From NCBI RefSeq assembly GCF_030445035.2, contig NC_080702.1, positions 24,067,652 to 24,131,651 on the forward strand: a stretch of DNA of 64,000 nt. The letters run 5' to 3'. The translations under genes were made by a program, and so were the position numbers. Shown here in pieces: positions 38,787-50,843 of this stretch (positions are counted from its first letter, which is position 1; every line of letters starts with the position of its first letter). Origin of the DNA: Dasypus novemcinctus (Eukaryota > Chordata > Mammalia > Cingulata > Dasypodidae). The notes under the pieces were generated by a model. The model saw nothing but the letters and a program-made list of their open reading frames with translations, ran no database searches and was not told the origin of the DNA.

Positions 38787-40905
38787 TTTGGGTTACCCTG
38801 TTCCCCTTAAGTCCTTGCACATAGGGGCCTCCATGACCTAGACATAGGTTAACGATTAATAACCCTCCCCACAAGGGAAAGAATGCATAGATGTTATCAT
38901 AAACTATAATCTTCCCAAAGCTGTTAATGTCATTTGCAAACATCCTACCTAGGAGCACAATAAAAATATCTCCACACCTCAGGTGTAAGCTTCACATGAC
39001 CCTTAAAGCAACTCTGTTGTCCTACTCTACGGAACATCCTTGTTCTGAAATCACATGTAAATCAGCTATATGCCATTTCCTAGTAAGGGACCCTGACATT
39101 ATATTGGGCTTCAAATTTCAGGGAGTTCTGGACCACAGAGTGGTTCAACAAAGGCAATGGAGGAATACTGGTATGGGATACTATTGACAGGGAATATATG
39201 GCTGACAGGGAGCTGTACAGAACATATGTCCAGGGTGCATGGCAATGTTTGGATATACTCATAGTGGCAACAATTAAAAACCACAGCAGGGGCGGTACTG
39301 GGTTCCTGGCCAGTGGTGCTCTGTCGTGGTTCCTAGGGGAGCAGCGACAGTCTCCCTGGTGCAGCGGCGGGGACCGGGAGGGAGGAGGGTTCAACAGTGA
39401 GCCCATAACGCTAATGACTATGCTTGTGAGCTGATAAGCCTAAAATAAGAACAAGGCCTAGAGCAGCATTGTGCCTGGGAATTTCCTCCTGTCAGCCTTC
39501 ATGTTACTCAAATGTGGCCAGTCTCGAAGCCAAACTCAGCATGTAAATGCAATGCCTTCCCCCCAGCGTGGGACATGACACCCAGGGATGAGTCTCCCTG
39601 GCACCGAGGGACCACTATCAACTACCAACTGATGATGCAACTGGAAAATGACCTCATACGGAAGGTTCAACGCGGATCAGCGGAATATCCCTGTCTACAT
39701 AAAATAACATGACTTTAAAATGCTGTTTGACCTAATGTAAGGGGGAAATGGAAAGGAGAAATGAGTTTATATGGCTACGAGTCTCTAAAAAAGAGTCTGG
39801 AGGCTGTCAGAAGGATTGCCCTTATGCACAACTGAGCAGAGTCAGAGAGACAGATAAAGCAGATACAACCCCCAGATATCGGTTCCTTCGAGGGTTAAAG
39901 AGACCCATGGGAGTTATGGTCATGGCCGATGGGGTTAACTACCAGGTCAGATGGCCCCTCTTTGGAACTGGTGTTTATGTGACGAATCTGGACTCAGATG
40001 GGATCTCTCTTCATAAGACTTTCATGCTAATGTGCTGGAGGTGCAGTTAGTGTCGGGGTTTAAGATATATTTAGGGGATTTGAATCTCTGGACTGACAAT
40101 GTGATAGCCAGGTCCTGAGCCTCAGCAGACTCCAGCACCTACAATCTGACTTATTGGGCTCACCACACTCAGCTAAGATGGAGTTGAAGAAGGACAACCA
40201 CCACACCATGGAGCCTAGAGTGATTACAACTGAAAGTGGGAGGATTGCATCCAGCATCCAGGTGGAATCTGAGCCTCCTCTTGACATAGAGGTGCAATGG
40301 ACACAACCAATCCAATGTCCACATAGAAAAGGCGGCATTGGATTGAGAAAAGTGGACATGATGGCTGATGGGTATGGGGAAAGGCAGGAAGAGATGAGAG
40401 GTGGAGGCGTCTTTGGGACATGGAGCTGCCCTGGATGGTGCTTCAGGGGCAATCACCGGACATTGTAAATCCTCACAGGGCCCACTGGATGGAATGGGGG
40501 AGAGTGTGGGCCATGGTGTGAACCGTTGACCATGGGGTGCGGGGGTGCCCAGAGACATACTTGCCAAATGCAATGGCTGTGTCATGATGATGGGAGGGAG
40601 TGTTGCTGAGGGGGGGGAGAGGTGGGGTGGGGGAGGTAGGGTTCAATGGGACCTCATATATATATTTTTTTAATGTAATATTATTACAAAGTAAATAAAA
40701 TAAAATAAAATAAAAAAAAATAAATCAGCTCTCGTTTTCACTTCTTTTTGTGAAGAGCTAAGTTCACTTATTCTTTGGCTTGCCACTCTTAAATATTCTT
40801 CCCTGTCCTCAAGTCCCAGTAATGCTTATGCCTGACTTAATGCCAGCTGTGTTCTTTGGTCTCATGGCCTCACATCTTGAACCCTTCAAGAATTGAGTTA
40901 TAACA
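38787..40905 (+). repeat. LTR-like block of unit 8, interrupted by L1
   Basis: The 5' part is 38787-39067 and the 3' part 40731-40905, with an L1 3' end plus TSD between. The insertion falls exactly at the TATA-like site (GTAAATCAGCT here, CTTATAAATCACC in siblings). Confidence 0.7.
39068..40720 (+). mobile_element. LINE-1, 5'-truncated 3' UTR copy, with 10-bp TSD
   Basis: It corresponds to the full-length L1 from about 28423 to its tail, so it consists only of 3' UTR. The TSD TAAATCAGCT lies at 39058-39067 and 40721-40730. It sits inside the LTR block of unit 8. The forward and reverse frames at 40060-40585 are L1 3' UTR shadows, matching those at 2598-3183 and 54359-54944. Confidence 0.96.
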
Positions 40906-42034
40906 ATGGCTGAGCTATGAGACAGGAGACAGAATGACCACTGGCACTTGGGGGCATGTGTTCAGGCAATGGAGAAACCCTGGGTTAGCTTGTAAATCCT
41001 GGGTTGGCTTATAAATTGGGGAAATCCTCGGTTGGCTTATAAAGACCATGTAGCAAGGGGTGGCTGCCCTCTTGAGCAGGTGGGGACCACTGAGTTATAT
41101 GGCTTCACGTACTTGATAGACTATTCTGGAAGTCCACATGAGTATGTGGATGCCCCAAAAACCCTGATGAGAGTAGCAGTCAACTCAGGTAGCAAAAACA
41201 ATCTGACAGTAACTATGTAAACCCATTGTTGATTGTGTCCATGGTGTATCAAGTTAGGAGTGATATTGTGCAATGTGATAGTTCTCCACTCTTATTTAAG
41301 AGCCAGTAAAGGGAGGCTTCCCCTTCTACATGTATTGTGAAAACCAAAAAGTATGTGCACTTTATTTCTGTCTTCATGCACTGGTAAGTTTTATTTTCGG
41401 TGTGGACTGTGGATTTTGAAGGACAAAATATTTTTGCTCCAGTAACATTGGTGTATGGAGAGTGGACCAAGTAAAACTGATTCATCAGTTAGTGCATATT
41501 TAGTCCATATCGGTGTCTTGGATAGAGGCTATATTGTTTTATTTATTTTCTCCATGGAATTGTCTTCCTTAAAGTGAATTACCAGGTAAGTATAAAATAC
41601 TAAATTAAAATTTAGCACATTTAATTGAGAGTTCAGATGACAAAAAAAATAAATGAAAATTAACATATAATAATAATAAAAGAACTGTAATTTTAAAAAA
41701 ACTTTCATAGCTCAACATGAACAAACTAATGATTTTTGGTGTTACAGCAATCAGCATTATATGATTATTTAGTAACATTGTATTTAGGTCAATGTAACTA
41801 CATAAATATGTGGAATAGAATTATTCTGTCTGATGATAAATTATATTCCCTCATAATAATTAAATGGTTGCATTAATAAATTCACAGAAAATACTGAGGG
41901 AAAATGCAATAGCTACATTTGATCCATTTTGTTTTCATGTTGTCCTGTATATTGCCTTAAAATCATCTTGTCTTTTCCAGGTACAATAATGAAACTCATG
42001 AAAATTATTATTACTACTGCTACTACCAATACTC

Positions 42035-42235
42035 TTCTTAACCCAATATCTGTCAAGAATTTTAGATATATGCATAAGCCTAAATCATAAATATCATTTA
42101 AAAAAATGACTTAGGAGGCTAAAAATCTTTCGTAAAATTATGAAGCTTCTTACTAATAGAGCTGGAATTTACACCCAGACTATCAGACTCTAGAGCCCAC
42201 TCTTCCAAAAAATTAATCTAGTAGTCACTTATGTT
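42035..42235 (+). repeat. MIR-type SINE (unit 8)
   Basis: ATCTTTCGTAAAATTATGAAG then GAGCTGGAATTTACACCCAG, in MIR order. Confidence 0.6.
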
Positions 42236-43784
42236 CTCTGCCTAAAAATAAACCAAAATAAATGAAAGAATGAAAGTAAGAAAGAATGAATGAATGGATG
42301 GATGAATAAATAAATATACAAAATAAATAAATCTTAAAAGAAAACAGAGCATCAGGATGAGAGGAACCCAGATACCATATCAGATGGAAAAAATTATCCT
42401 GTTTGAAGCTACAAACACTCCTTTCTTTTTCGGGTGGGAGCTGTAAATCATCATCATTTTGTTGGTTGTCTAGGGAAACCTCAAAGAACTGGATGGTAAG
42501 AGTTGTCACCTGTACCAAATATACCACGTAAACTAACAGGTCACAATTAAGGGTAACTGTATGTGGGTGTAAGGATGGGGTTATATAGGAATTCCCTATA
42601 CTTTTTGTGTATTTTTTCTTAAATATAAATTTAAAATTTCTCTAAAAATAAAATTTTAAATTTAAATAAATAATTAAAGAAATGAAGAAGTGTTACATGG
42701 GAGTTCTTTCTTCACTGTTAAAATTTTCATTAAATAGATAACAGACCAAGGGATTTGCAAAATGACTAAAGAAAAAAAATGTGACTTTGAAGAACAAATA
42801 TTGAATATTAAATAAGATAATATGAATTCACTTTTTGGACCTATTTATTTATATGAGGGTATCTCCCAAGGGGATACCATTTAACTTTTATCTCAGCAAC
42901 CTTTTAACTGTAACAATCTAATCCATTCTTTATACTCAATAAAAATGAAATTTTAACATATAAATCTATTTATGACCCTCTGCTGTCAGCAATGTAGAAA
43001 ACTCTAAGTATGCCCAAGGACACATTGCATTTCCTTGTCTTTGCATATGCACCTTTTAGTCTTGACTATTTTCTGCACCAAAATCCCTTGGTCAATATAT
43101 GTCAGCCCTGACTGAATCATGTGTTTGCTCAGCCCAGAGTGTAGTGTGTTCCGTTCTCCCTGCCCTGACTATGGTGGGCTCTATGGCATTCATTACCGTT
43201 GATCTCACCTCCCCTAGCACTTCTTCAGGGAAGCTTTGCTTTCATGTAAAAGCCAAAGACCTCCAGTGTATATTCTTATTTCACCAAGTTCCCTTTTATT
43301 TATTAGAATATTAATTTTGCATTTACTCTGTTCATATAATTGTACTATTGCGTAAGAGAGACCTCAATGCAAGTTGGGATCCAAACTCATTTTTATTTTG
43401 TTTTACGTTATTGTTTTTCAAACACCAACTTGATAGGAGTCAGCTGATTTCTATATGGATAAGAAATCAGTGAACTTATCTGAATAGAGAGATGAAAGAA
43501 CTCAAAATCCTAGTCCTCACATAACATAAGCTGGCATATCTTAACCACCATTCAAGCATAACGATTATCTCCATGTTGACAAACTTACATTTAGAATTTT
43601 ACAATTAGACAAAAGATATTTTAGTTGCCTCTCAACACTATTTTAGAACATTAATAAGCATTTCATTAACCATGAGTTTTGATTTTGCTACAATAGTTTT
43701 AAAACTCAATCTTGGAATATTATTGGATTTTGAGGGTTAAAATACTGTCTCTGACAAAATTTTATGTCACTCACCATTCTCTTT

Positions 43785-44150
43785 TATTAATTTCTCTGAA
43801 TGAAGAAAAATAAAGATAAAAAGAAAATTATGTTAGAAAATGTTCCCACACAATTCCTGCAGATAATACAGACCAGATATTATACATTTTGAGAAAAACT
43901 AAGTAAATCAGCTACAACTACCTCATTCAAAAATAAAAGTTGTCAACATCATTTCACATACATACTTATTAAGTCCTCTGAATAAAGAAAAATAAAAGAT
44001 AAAAAGGAAATTATGTTAGAAAGTGTTCCCATACAATTCCTGCAGATAGTCCAGATCAGATGTTATATATTTTTATAAAAATAAGAAAATCAGCTATAAA
44101 TACCTCTTTAAAAATAAAAGTTGTCAACAACATTTCACATACATACTGAG
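43785..44150 (+). repeat. Local ~182-bp tandem duplication in unit 8
   Basis: The segment from CTCTGAATGAAGAAAAATAA through TTTCACATACATACT occurs at about 43787 and again at about 43969. Other units have it once. The copies differ at several positions, so this is not very recent. Confidence 0.82.
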
Positions 44151-44212
44151 CAATGACCAATTTAATGATGAATTGTAAGAAAAAAATTCCTCTTACAATA
44201 TGAATGTAATAG

Positions 44213-44670
44213 TGTGGGTAACCTGGGTCCCCCTAAGAACTCAGCATTTAGGTGCCAGCGTGACCTAGATATAAGGTAAAGTTTAATAAGGAAACTTTAA
44301 TAAAGGAAATAATGGATAGGTTGTATCATAAACTATAATTTTCCCAAAGCTGTAACTGTCCTTTGTAAACATCCTTCCTAGGAGTGTGTTAAAAACATCT
44401 CCAACCCCATGTGTAAGCTTCATGTGGCCCTAAAAGGAACTCTCTTCTCCTACCCTATAAAATTTCTTTGTTCTAAAACCACTTATATATCACCTCTTAT
44501 TTTCTCTTCTCTTTGTGGAGTGTTAACTTCACTTATTCTTAGGCCTGCCACTGTCAAGTTTCTTCCCTGTCCATAAGTCCCAATAAAGCTTATGCCTGAC
44601 TAAATACCAGTTGTGTTCTTTGATCTCATGGTCTCGCCATCTCATGCCCTTCAGGAATTGGTTTGTAACA
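44213..44670 (+). repeat. LTR-like block of unit 9
   Basis: The block is 458 bp, TGTGGGTAAC to TTTGTAACA. A TATATA-like box is at 44484-44489 and AATAAA at 44582-44587. Two bases downstream starts TGGTGAGCC, a possible primer-binding site. Confidence 0.74.
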
Positions 44671-45774
44671 ACTGGTGAGCCAGGATCCAGGAGACAGAAT
44701 GTCCAAAGGCAGTTGTGGGAATGTGTTTAGACAAAGGAAAATCCAGAAGGAGAAAACCTGATTTGAATTGTAATTTCCATATTTGTAGGGATAGTTGCCC
44801 TCCTGGGCAGGTGGAGACCACTGAGAGAGTATGGTATCACCTCCTAGGTTGATTATTGTGAAACTACACATTTGTGTGCAGATACCCCAACAACCCTGAT
44901 GAGAGTAGCAGTTAACTAAGACAGGGAAAACAATCTGGGAGCAAGTCTTCAAACCTACTGCTTATTCCCTTCATGTATTACATGTTAGAAGTGATACTGT
45001 GTGTAATGTGGTAGTTTTCCAATGTTATTTAAAAGCCAATAAAGGTAGGCTTCCCTTTCTCCATGTATTTGGGAAAACCAAATGGTATGTGCACTTTGAT
45101 AATCTGTCTTCATGTCTCAGTCAGCTTTATTTTGGGGTGGAGAGTGAACTCTGAAGGTCTAAGTATTTTTGTTCCAGTAACTTTGGTATTTGGAGATTGG
45201 ACCAAGTAAAACTGATTCATCAGGGTATAAATTTAGTCCATAACCATGTCCTGGACAGAGGCTGAATTGTTTTATTTATTTTCTCTATGGAATTCTCTTC
45301 CTTAAAGGGTACAACAAAGCAAATATAAAATATTAAATTAAATCTTTTCACATTTTTTAAGAGTTCAGCTGATAAAAATAAAATCAAAATTAGTGAGTTA
45401 TAGTGAAAATAGAGCTGTAACTAACATAAAAAAATCCTTTCCTAGCTCTACATGTACAAGTTAATGATTTTTGGTGCTGTGACCATCAACATTTTATTAT
45501 TAGCTAAGACCAGGCTGTATCTACATCCATATAACTACTAAAAACCTCTGGAGTAGAATTATTCAGCCTGAATGATAAATTATATTTTTGACCTTGTCAT
45601 TTAAATTGTCCCATTTGTAAATTCACAGAAAAAACTAGGAGAAAAGTAAATAATTACAGTTGATCTGTTTAGCTTTCAAAGATTCCCGAATATTGTCTTA
45701 AAACCATCTTGTCTTTTCCAAGTCCAATAGCTAAAACCATGCAAGCCATTATTGCTACTACTATTACCACGACT

Positions 45775-46015
45775 ATTAGTAATCTAATGTATTCCAAGAT
45801 TTTTAGATGTATGAACATTCTAATACTAGTATAGCACTGTCATAAATACCATTACTATAGTCTTTTTAAGTGAAAAAAAAAACATTGTTTAGGAGATTTA
45901 AATCCTTTGCAAAATCATGAAGATTCTAAGAAATAGAGTTGGAATTTATGCCCAAACCATCTGCCTCTAGAGCTTACTTCTCTGAAAAGTTAATCTAATA
46001 ATCACTTACTCTTCT
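45775..46015 (+). repeat. MIR-type SINE (unit 9)
   Basis: ATCCTTTGCAAAATCATGAAG then GAGTTGGAATTTATGCCCA, in MIR order. Confidence 0.62.
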
Positions 46016-46760
46016 CTGCAATGAGAAAAACCGAAATGAAAGAGGGAATAAATTAGTGAAAGAATGAATGAAAGAATGGTTGAATGAATGAATAATTAAA
46101 TAAATAATTGTTAAAAAGGAAATAGAGAGACCAAGGATGAGAGGTGACCCAGATACCACAGAGCAGATGGAAGGGATTATTTTATGTAGATACAAACACT
46201 CCCCATATTTTAATTGGTGCTGTCCATCGTCATGATGTTGTTAATTGTCTAGGGCAAGCTCAAAGAACTGGACAGTAGTAGTTCTCATCTGTACCACACA
46301 TACCACACTAATCTAAGAGGTCAGTAAAAAGAGTAACTCTTTTCTGTTGCAAGGGAGGGGGGGAGGTTATGGGAATTCACTATATTTTGTGTATTTTCTC
46401 TTAAACATAAATATAAAATTTCTCTAAAATAGTTTAAAAATTAAACAAACAAATATATGAAGGAGTGTTACTTGGGAGTTCTCCCTCCACTGGAAAAATA
46501 TTCATTAAATAGATAACAGACTAAGGGATTCACATAATGACTAGAGAATAAAGGAAAATTGGGACTCTGTAGGACAAATATCGAATATTAAGCAATTTAG
46601 TATGGATTGATTTTTGTACATATTCATTTATATGGGTGTATCTTCAAAGGGGAACTCATTTAACTTTTCTGTCTGCAACCTTTAAACTGCAACCATCTAA
46701 TGAAATGTTTAAACTCAATAAAAATGGCATTTTAAATATAAATCTATTCATGATGCTCTT

Positions 46761-46865
46761 GTTTTCAAAAATTAGGCCAGTAATTTATTCAGGTAGGGAG
46801 GGACGAGAAAGGGGAGATCATGGGTCCCAGGTAGAGAGGAAAGGGCTGAAAAGTAATTTTTTTTT
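46761..46865. other. Unidentified ~105-bp insertion in unit 9
   Basis: Sibling units run directly from ATTCATGATGCTC to a short CAATGTTCAAAACTC. Here a purine-rich segment (GGTAGGGAGGGACGAGAAAG) ending in a T-run is interposed. The T-run could be the tail of a minus-strand retroposed fragment, but I see no clear TSD. Confidence 0.6.
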
Positions 46866-47916
46866 GTAATATGCAAAACTCTTAGCATGCCCAAATAAAT
46901 GTTACATTTCCTGGTCTTTGCCTAGAAACCTTAGGGTCTTCACTGAATTTTCTGCACCAGAATCCCTTGATCAATATATGAAAACCCTGATAGAATCATG
47001 TTTACTCAAATCAGAGTGTAATGTACTCTCTGCTCCCTGCCCTGCACACACTGGGCTCTCATTGACCTACCTACTCCATTCATTGCCACTGCTCTTCCAC
47101 TCCCTTAGCACTTCTTCAGGAAATCTATCACCTCATATATAGGACAAATCCCTCTAGTGCATTTTCTTATTGCACCAAGTTCCCTCTTCATGCCAATCAT
47201 TAGAATATTCATTTGGCATTTATCTTGTACGTGTAATTTCAACTATTCCATAATAGAAACCTCAATGTAAGTTTTGATTCTTTCTCTTTTCTTTTCTTTT
47301 TCCATTATTGTTTTTCAACCCTAATCATTTGTTAAACAGTTGATTTCTATAATTCCAAGAAATCGTTGAATGTTTCTGAATGAGGCAAATAAAAGAAATC
47401 AGATTCCCACCTCTAACAAAGCACAGGATGGCACATTTTAACCTCCATTTAAGCCTATAACTAACTCCATGAGGAGAAATTTACATTTAGAATACTAGAA
47501 GTATACAAAGTATATATTCGTTGCGTATCAACAGTATTTTAGAACATCAATAAGCATTTCATTAGTTGTGAATTTTTATTTTGTTATAATAATTCTAAAG
47601 TGCAATTATGAGATATTACTGGATTTTGAAAGTTCAAATACTGTCTGAGACAAAAATAAATATCACTCACCATTATGTTCTTTAATTTCATCTGAAATAA
47701 AAAATTAAAACAAAATTATGTTAGAAAGTGTTCCCATATTGTATCTGCAGATAATCCAGACCAGATGATATATATTTTATAAAAGCACAAAAATCAGCTA
47801 TAAATATATCTTTAAAAAATAAAAGTTGCTAATATCATTTCACATACATACTAAGCAATAGCGAATTTCATGATGAATTGTAAGAAAAATTCCTGCTTAC
47901 AATTTCAATGTAATAG

Positions 47917-48366
47917 TGTGGGTGACCCTGGTATCTCTAAGTCTTGAGCACATACATGCCTGCATGAAGTAGTCATGATTTAAAGTTGAATAACCCTCCC
48001 CAGAAGGGAAATAGTGCATTCAGGGTGTCATAAACTATAATCTTACCAAAGCTGCTAATGTTCTTTGTAAACATCCTTCCTAGGAGAGCAATAAAATCAT
48101 AGCCACATCCATGTGTAAGCTTCATGTGCCCTTAACAAGAACACTGTTCTCCTACCCTATTGAATGCACTTGTTCTGAAATATCTTAGAAATCACCTCTC
48201 ATTTTCTCATCTCTATGTGGGGTGTCAACTTCACTTATTCTTTGGCCTGCCATTGTCAAAAATTCCTCCCTCTCCCAAAATATCAACAAAGCTTATGCCT
48301 GACTTAATGCCAGGTTTGTACTTTCATTTCCAACATCTCATGCCCTTCAAGAAATATGTTGTGAAA
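47917..48366 (+). repeat. LTR-like block of unit 10
   Basis: It begins TGTGGGTGAC; its 3' end is mutated (GTTGTGAAA). The poly(A)-signal position reads ATCAACAAAG. Confidence 0.65.
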
Positions 48367-49466
48367 AGTGGTGAGCCATGAGCCAAAGACTGAATGACCG
48401 TGGCATTTGTGTGCCTGTGCTCAGGCAAAGTCAAATGCATAAGGGAAACCCCAGGTTGGCTTGAAATGTCCATGTGGGGAGTTTTGGCTGTGCTCTTGGG
48501 GAGGTGGGGACCTCTGAGAGTATATGGAGTTTTCTATTAGCTTGAGAGTTGTGGAACTTCCCATGAGTGTGGGGATGCCCCAAAAACTGTGATGGGACTA
48601 ACAGTTAACTAAGATAGGGAAAACAATCCGCAATAAACGGCAAACCCATTGCTAACTCCCTTTATGGTGTATCACATGTTGTGAGTTGTAGTGTGTGTAA
48701 GGGGGCAATTCTCCAGTGTCAATTCAGAGCTAATAAAGGCAGGTGCACACTTCCCCAAATATTGGGAAAACCAGATGGTATGTGCACTTTGGTTTCTGTC
48801 TCCATGCCCAGGTCAGGATATTTTGGGGTGGAGTGTGGGCTTTGAAAGAAAAATATTTTTGTTCCAGTAACATTGGTATGTGGAGAATGGACCAAGTAAA
48901 ACTGATTCATCAGGGTAGTGTAAACTTATTCCTTATCTATATACTGAACAGAAGCTGCATGTTGTTATTTATTTTCTCTATGGAATTGCCTCCCTTAAAG
49001 GGAATTAACAGGCAAATATAAAATACTAAATTAAAACTTAGCACATTTCTTTGAGAGTTCAGTTGATTAAAACATTAAAAATTAGCAGATAATAGTGAAA
49101 ATAGAACTCGAACTGATATCAACATTTCCTTTCATAGGTTAACTTGAAAAAGTTAATGATTTTTGGTGTAAAGACAAAAAAAATTTCATTTTTAGTTTGG
49201 ACCAGGCTGTATCTAAGTCAATAACTACAAAAAATATGTGGAGTAGATTAATTCAGTCTGATGATAAATGATATTTCCTACATGATTATTTAAATTGTCC
49301 AATTAAAATAATTGAAAGATAGAACTGAGGGAATACTAAATAATTAGAGTTGATCAATTTTGATATCATGGTGTCCTAAATATTGCCTTAAAACTGTCTT
49401 GTCTTTTCCAGGTTCAATTTCTAAACCCGTAAAAATGACTATTACTGTTACTACCACTACTATTAA

Positions 49467-49705
49467 AAAGCTAATATTTGTCAAGATTTTTAGATATATG
49501 AAATTTTAATACTGAGTATTATCCCATGTCATAAATACCATTAATATAGTCTTTTACAAATAAAAAATAAATATGACACAGGAAGTTAAAAATATTTTGC
49601 AAAATCATGAAGCTTCTAGGTAACAGAGCTGGAATTAAAATCCAGACCGTATGACTCTAGATCCTACTCTTCTAAAATATTAATCTAATAATAACTTACT
49701 TTTCT
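49467..49705 (+). repeat. MIR-type SINE (unit 10, first copy)
   Basis: ATATTTTGCAAAATCATGAAG then GAGCTGGAATTAAAATCCAG, in MIR order. Confidence 0.65.
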
Positions 49706-50524
49706 TTGCCTTGAGATAAATCAAAATGAATGAGGGAATGAATGAATGGATGGATGAACAAACACATAATCAATTAATCAATAAAACTTAAAAGGAAGCA
49801 GAGAGCACCAGGATGAGAGAGGATGCAGATACCATGATCATAATGGGATTTATCCTGTCTGCAGCTACAACTGGTACCCATTTTTTGGTACGGGAACTGT
49901 CAATGTTTATCACTTTGTTGGTTGTCTAGGGCAAGCTCAAAAAACTGGACAATATGAGTAGTAACCTGTACCAACTATACCATAGTAATCTATAATGTCA
50001 CTTATATGGGCAACTGTGTTTGGTTGTAAGGAAGGGGGGTTATATGGGAATTCCCTATACTTTTTGTGATAATTGATTTATAAATCTATTAACGATGCTC
50101 CTTGTCAGCAATGTTCAAAACTTAGCATGCACAAAAAAAACTTTGCATTTCCAGGTCTTTGCCTACATACCTTGAAATTGTGATTGGGTTTTCTTTACCT
50201 GAATATCCTGGTCAATATTTGTAAACCCTGATAAAATCACGTATTTGCTCAACCCAGAGTGTAATGTGCTCTCTGCTCCCTGCCCTGCACATGCTGTCCT
50301 CTCATTGACATACCTATTCCACTCATTACCACTGATCTCTACTCAATTAGCCCTTCTTTTTCCAATTTATAAATTCACAGAAATAACTGAGGGAAAACTA
50401 AATAATTAGAGTTGATCTTTTTTTATTTCATTATGTCTTAAATATTGCCTTAAAACCATCTTGTCTTTTCCAGGTTCAATTTCTAAAGCCATGAAAATTA
50501 CTATTACTGTTTCTACCACTACTA

Positions 50525-50765
50525 TTAATAACCTAATATTTGTCAAGATTTTTAGATATACAAAATTTTAATACTAAGTATTATCCCATGTCATAAGTAC
50601 CATTAATATAGTCTTTTACAAATAAAAAAATAAATATGACACAGGAGGTTAAAAATATTTTGCAAAATCATGAAGCTTCTAGGTAATAGAGCTGGAATTA
50701 AAACCCAGACTGCATGACTCTAGATCCTACTCTTCTAAAGTATTAATCTAATAATAACTTACTTT
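50525..50765 (+). repeat. MIR-type SINE (unit 10, second copy)
   Basis: Near-identical to the copy at 49467-49705, produced by the internal duplication. Confidence 0.65.
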
Positions 50766-50790
50766 TCTTTGCCTTGAGATAAATAAAAAT

Positions 50791-50843
50791 GAATGAGGAA
50801 TGAATGAATGAATGGATGGATGGATGGATGGATGGATGGATGA
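50791..50843 (+). repeat. GAAT/GGAT tetranucleotide microsatellite
   Basis: GAATGAATGAATG grades into a pure GGAT run of about seven units. It is the longest such run in the array, while the sister copy at about 49731-49757 is much shorter. Confidence 0.88.

Larger units (their letters stand above)
38787..44212 (+). repeat. Array unit 8 (L1 in its LTR, plus an internal ~182-bp duplication)
   Basis: The span is 5426 bp, or about 3.76 kb without the L1 at 39068-40720 and its TSD. The LTR block (38787-40905) is split by that L1 at the TATA-box position. An extra internal duplication near 43785-44150 explains the remaining excess length. The MIR is about 42035-42235. Confidence 0.88.
44213..47916 (+). 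repeat. Array unit 9
   Basis: The unit is 3704 bp with LTR block 44213-44670, the best preserved in the array (TGTGGG start, AATAAA, GTAACA end). Its MIR is about 45775-46015. A foreign stretch of about 105 bp lies at 46761-46865. Confidence 0.9.

Noticed and set aside
44213..44670. Reading each array LTR block as a solo LTR with its own TSD
   Set aside because: Flanks (AATGTAATAG before, ACTGGTGAGCC after) do not match, and the downstream side looks like leader rather than duplicated target.
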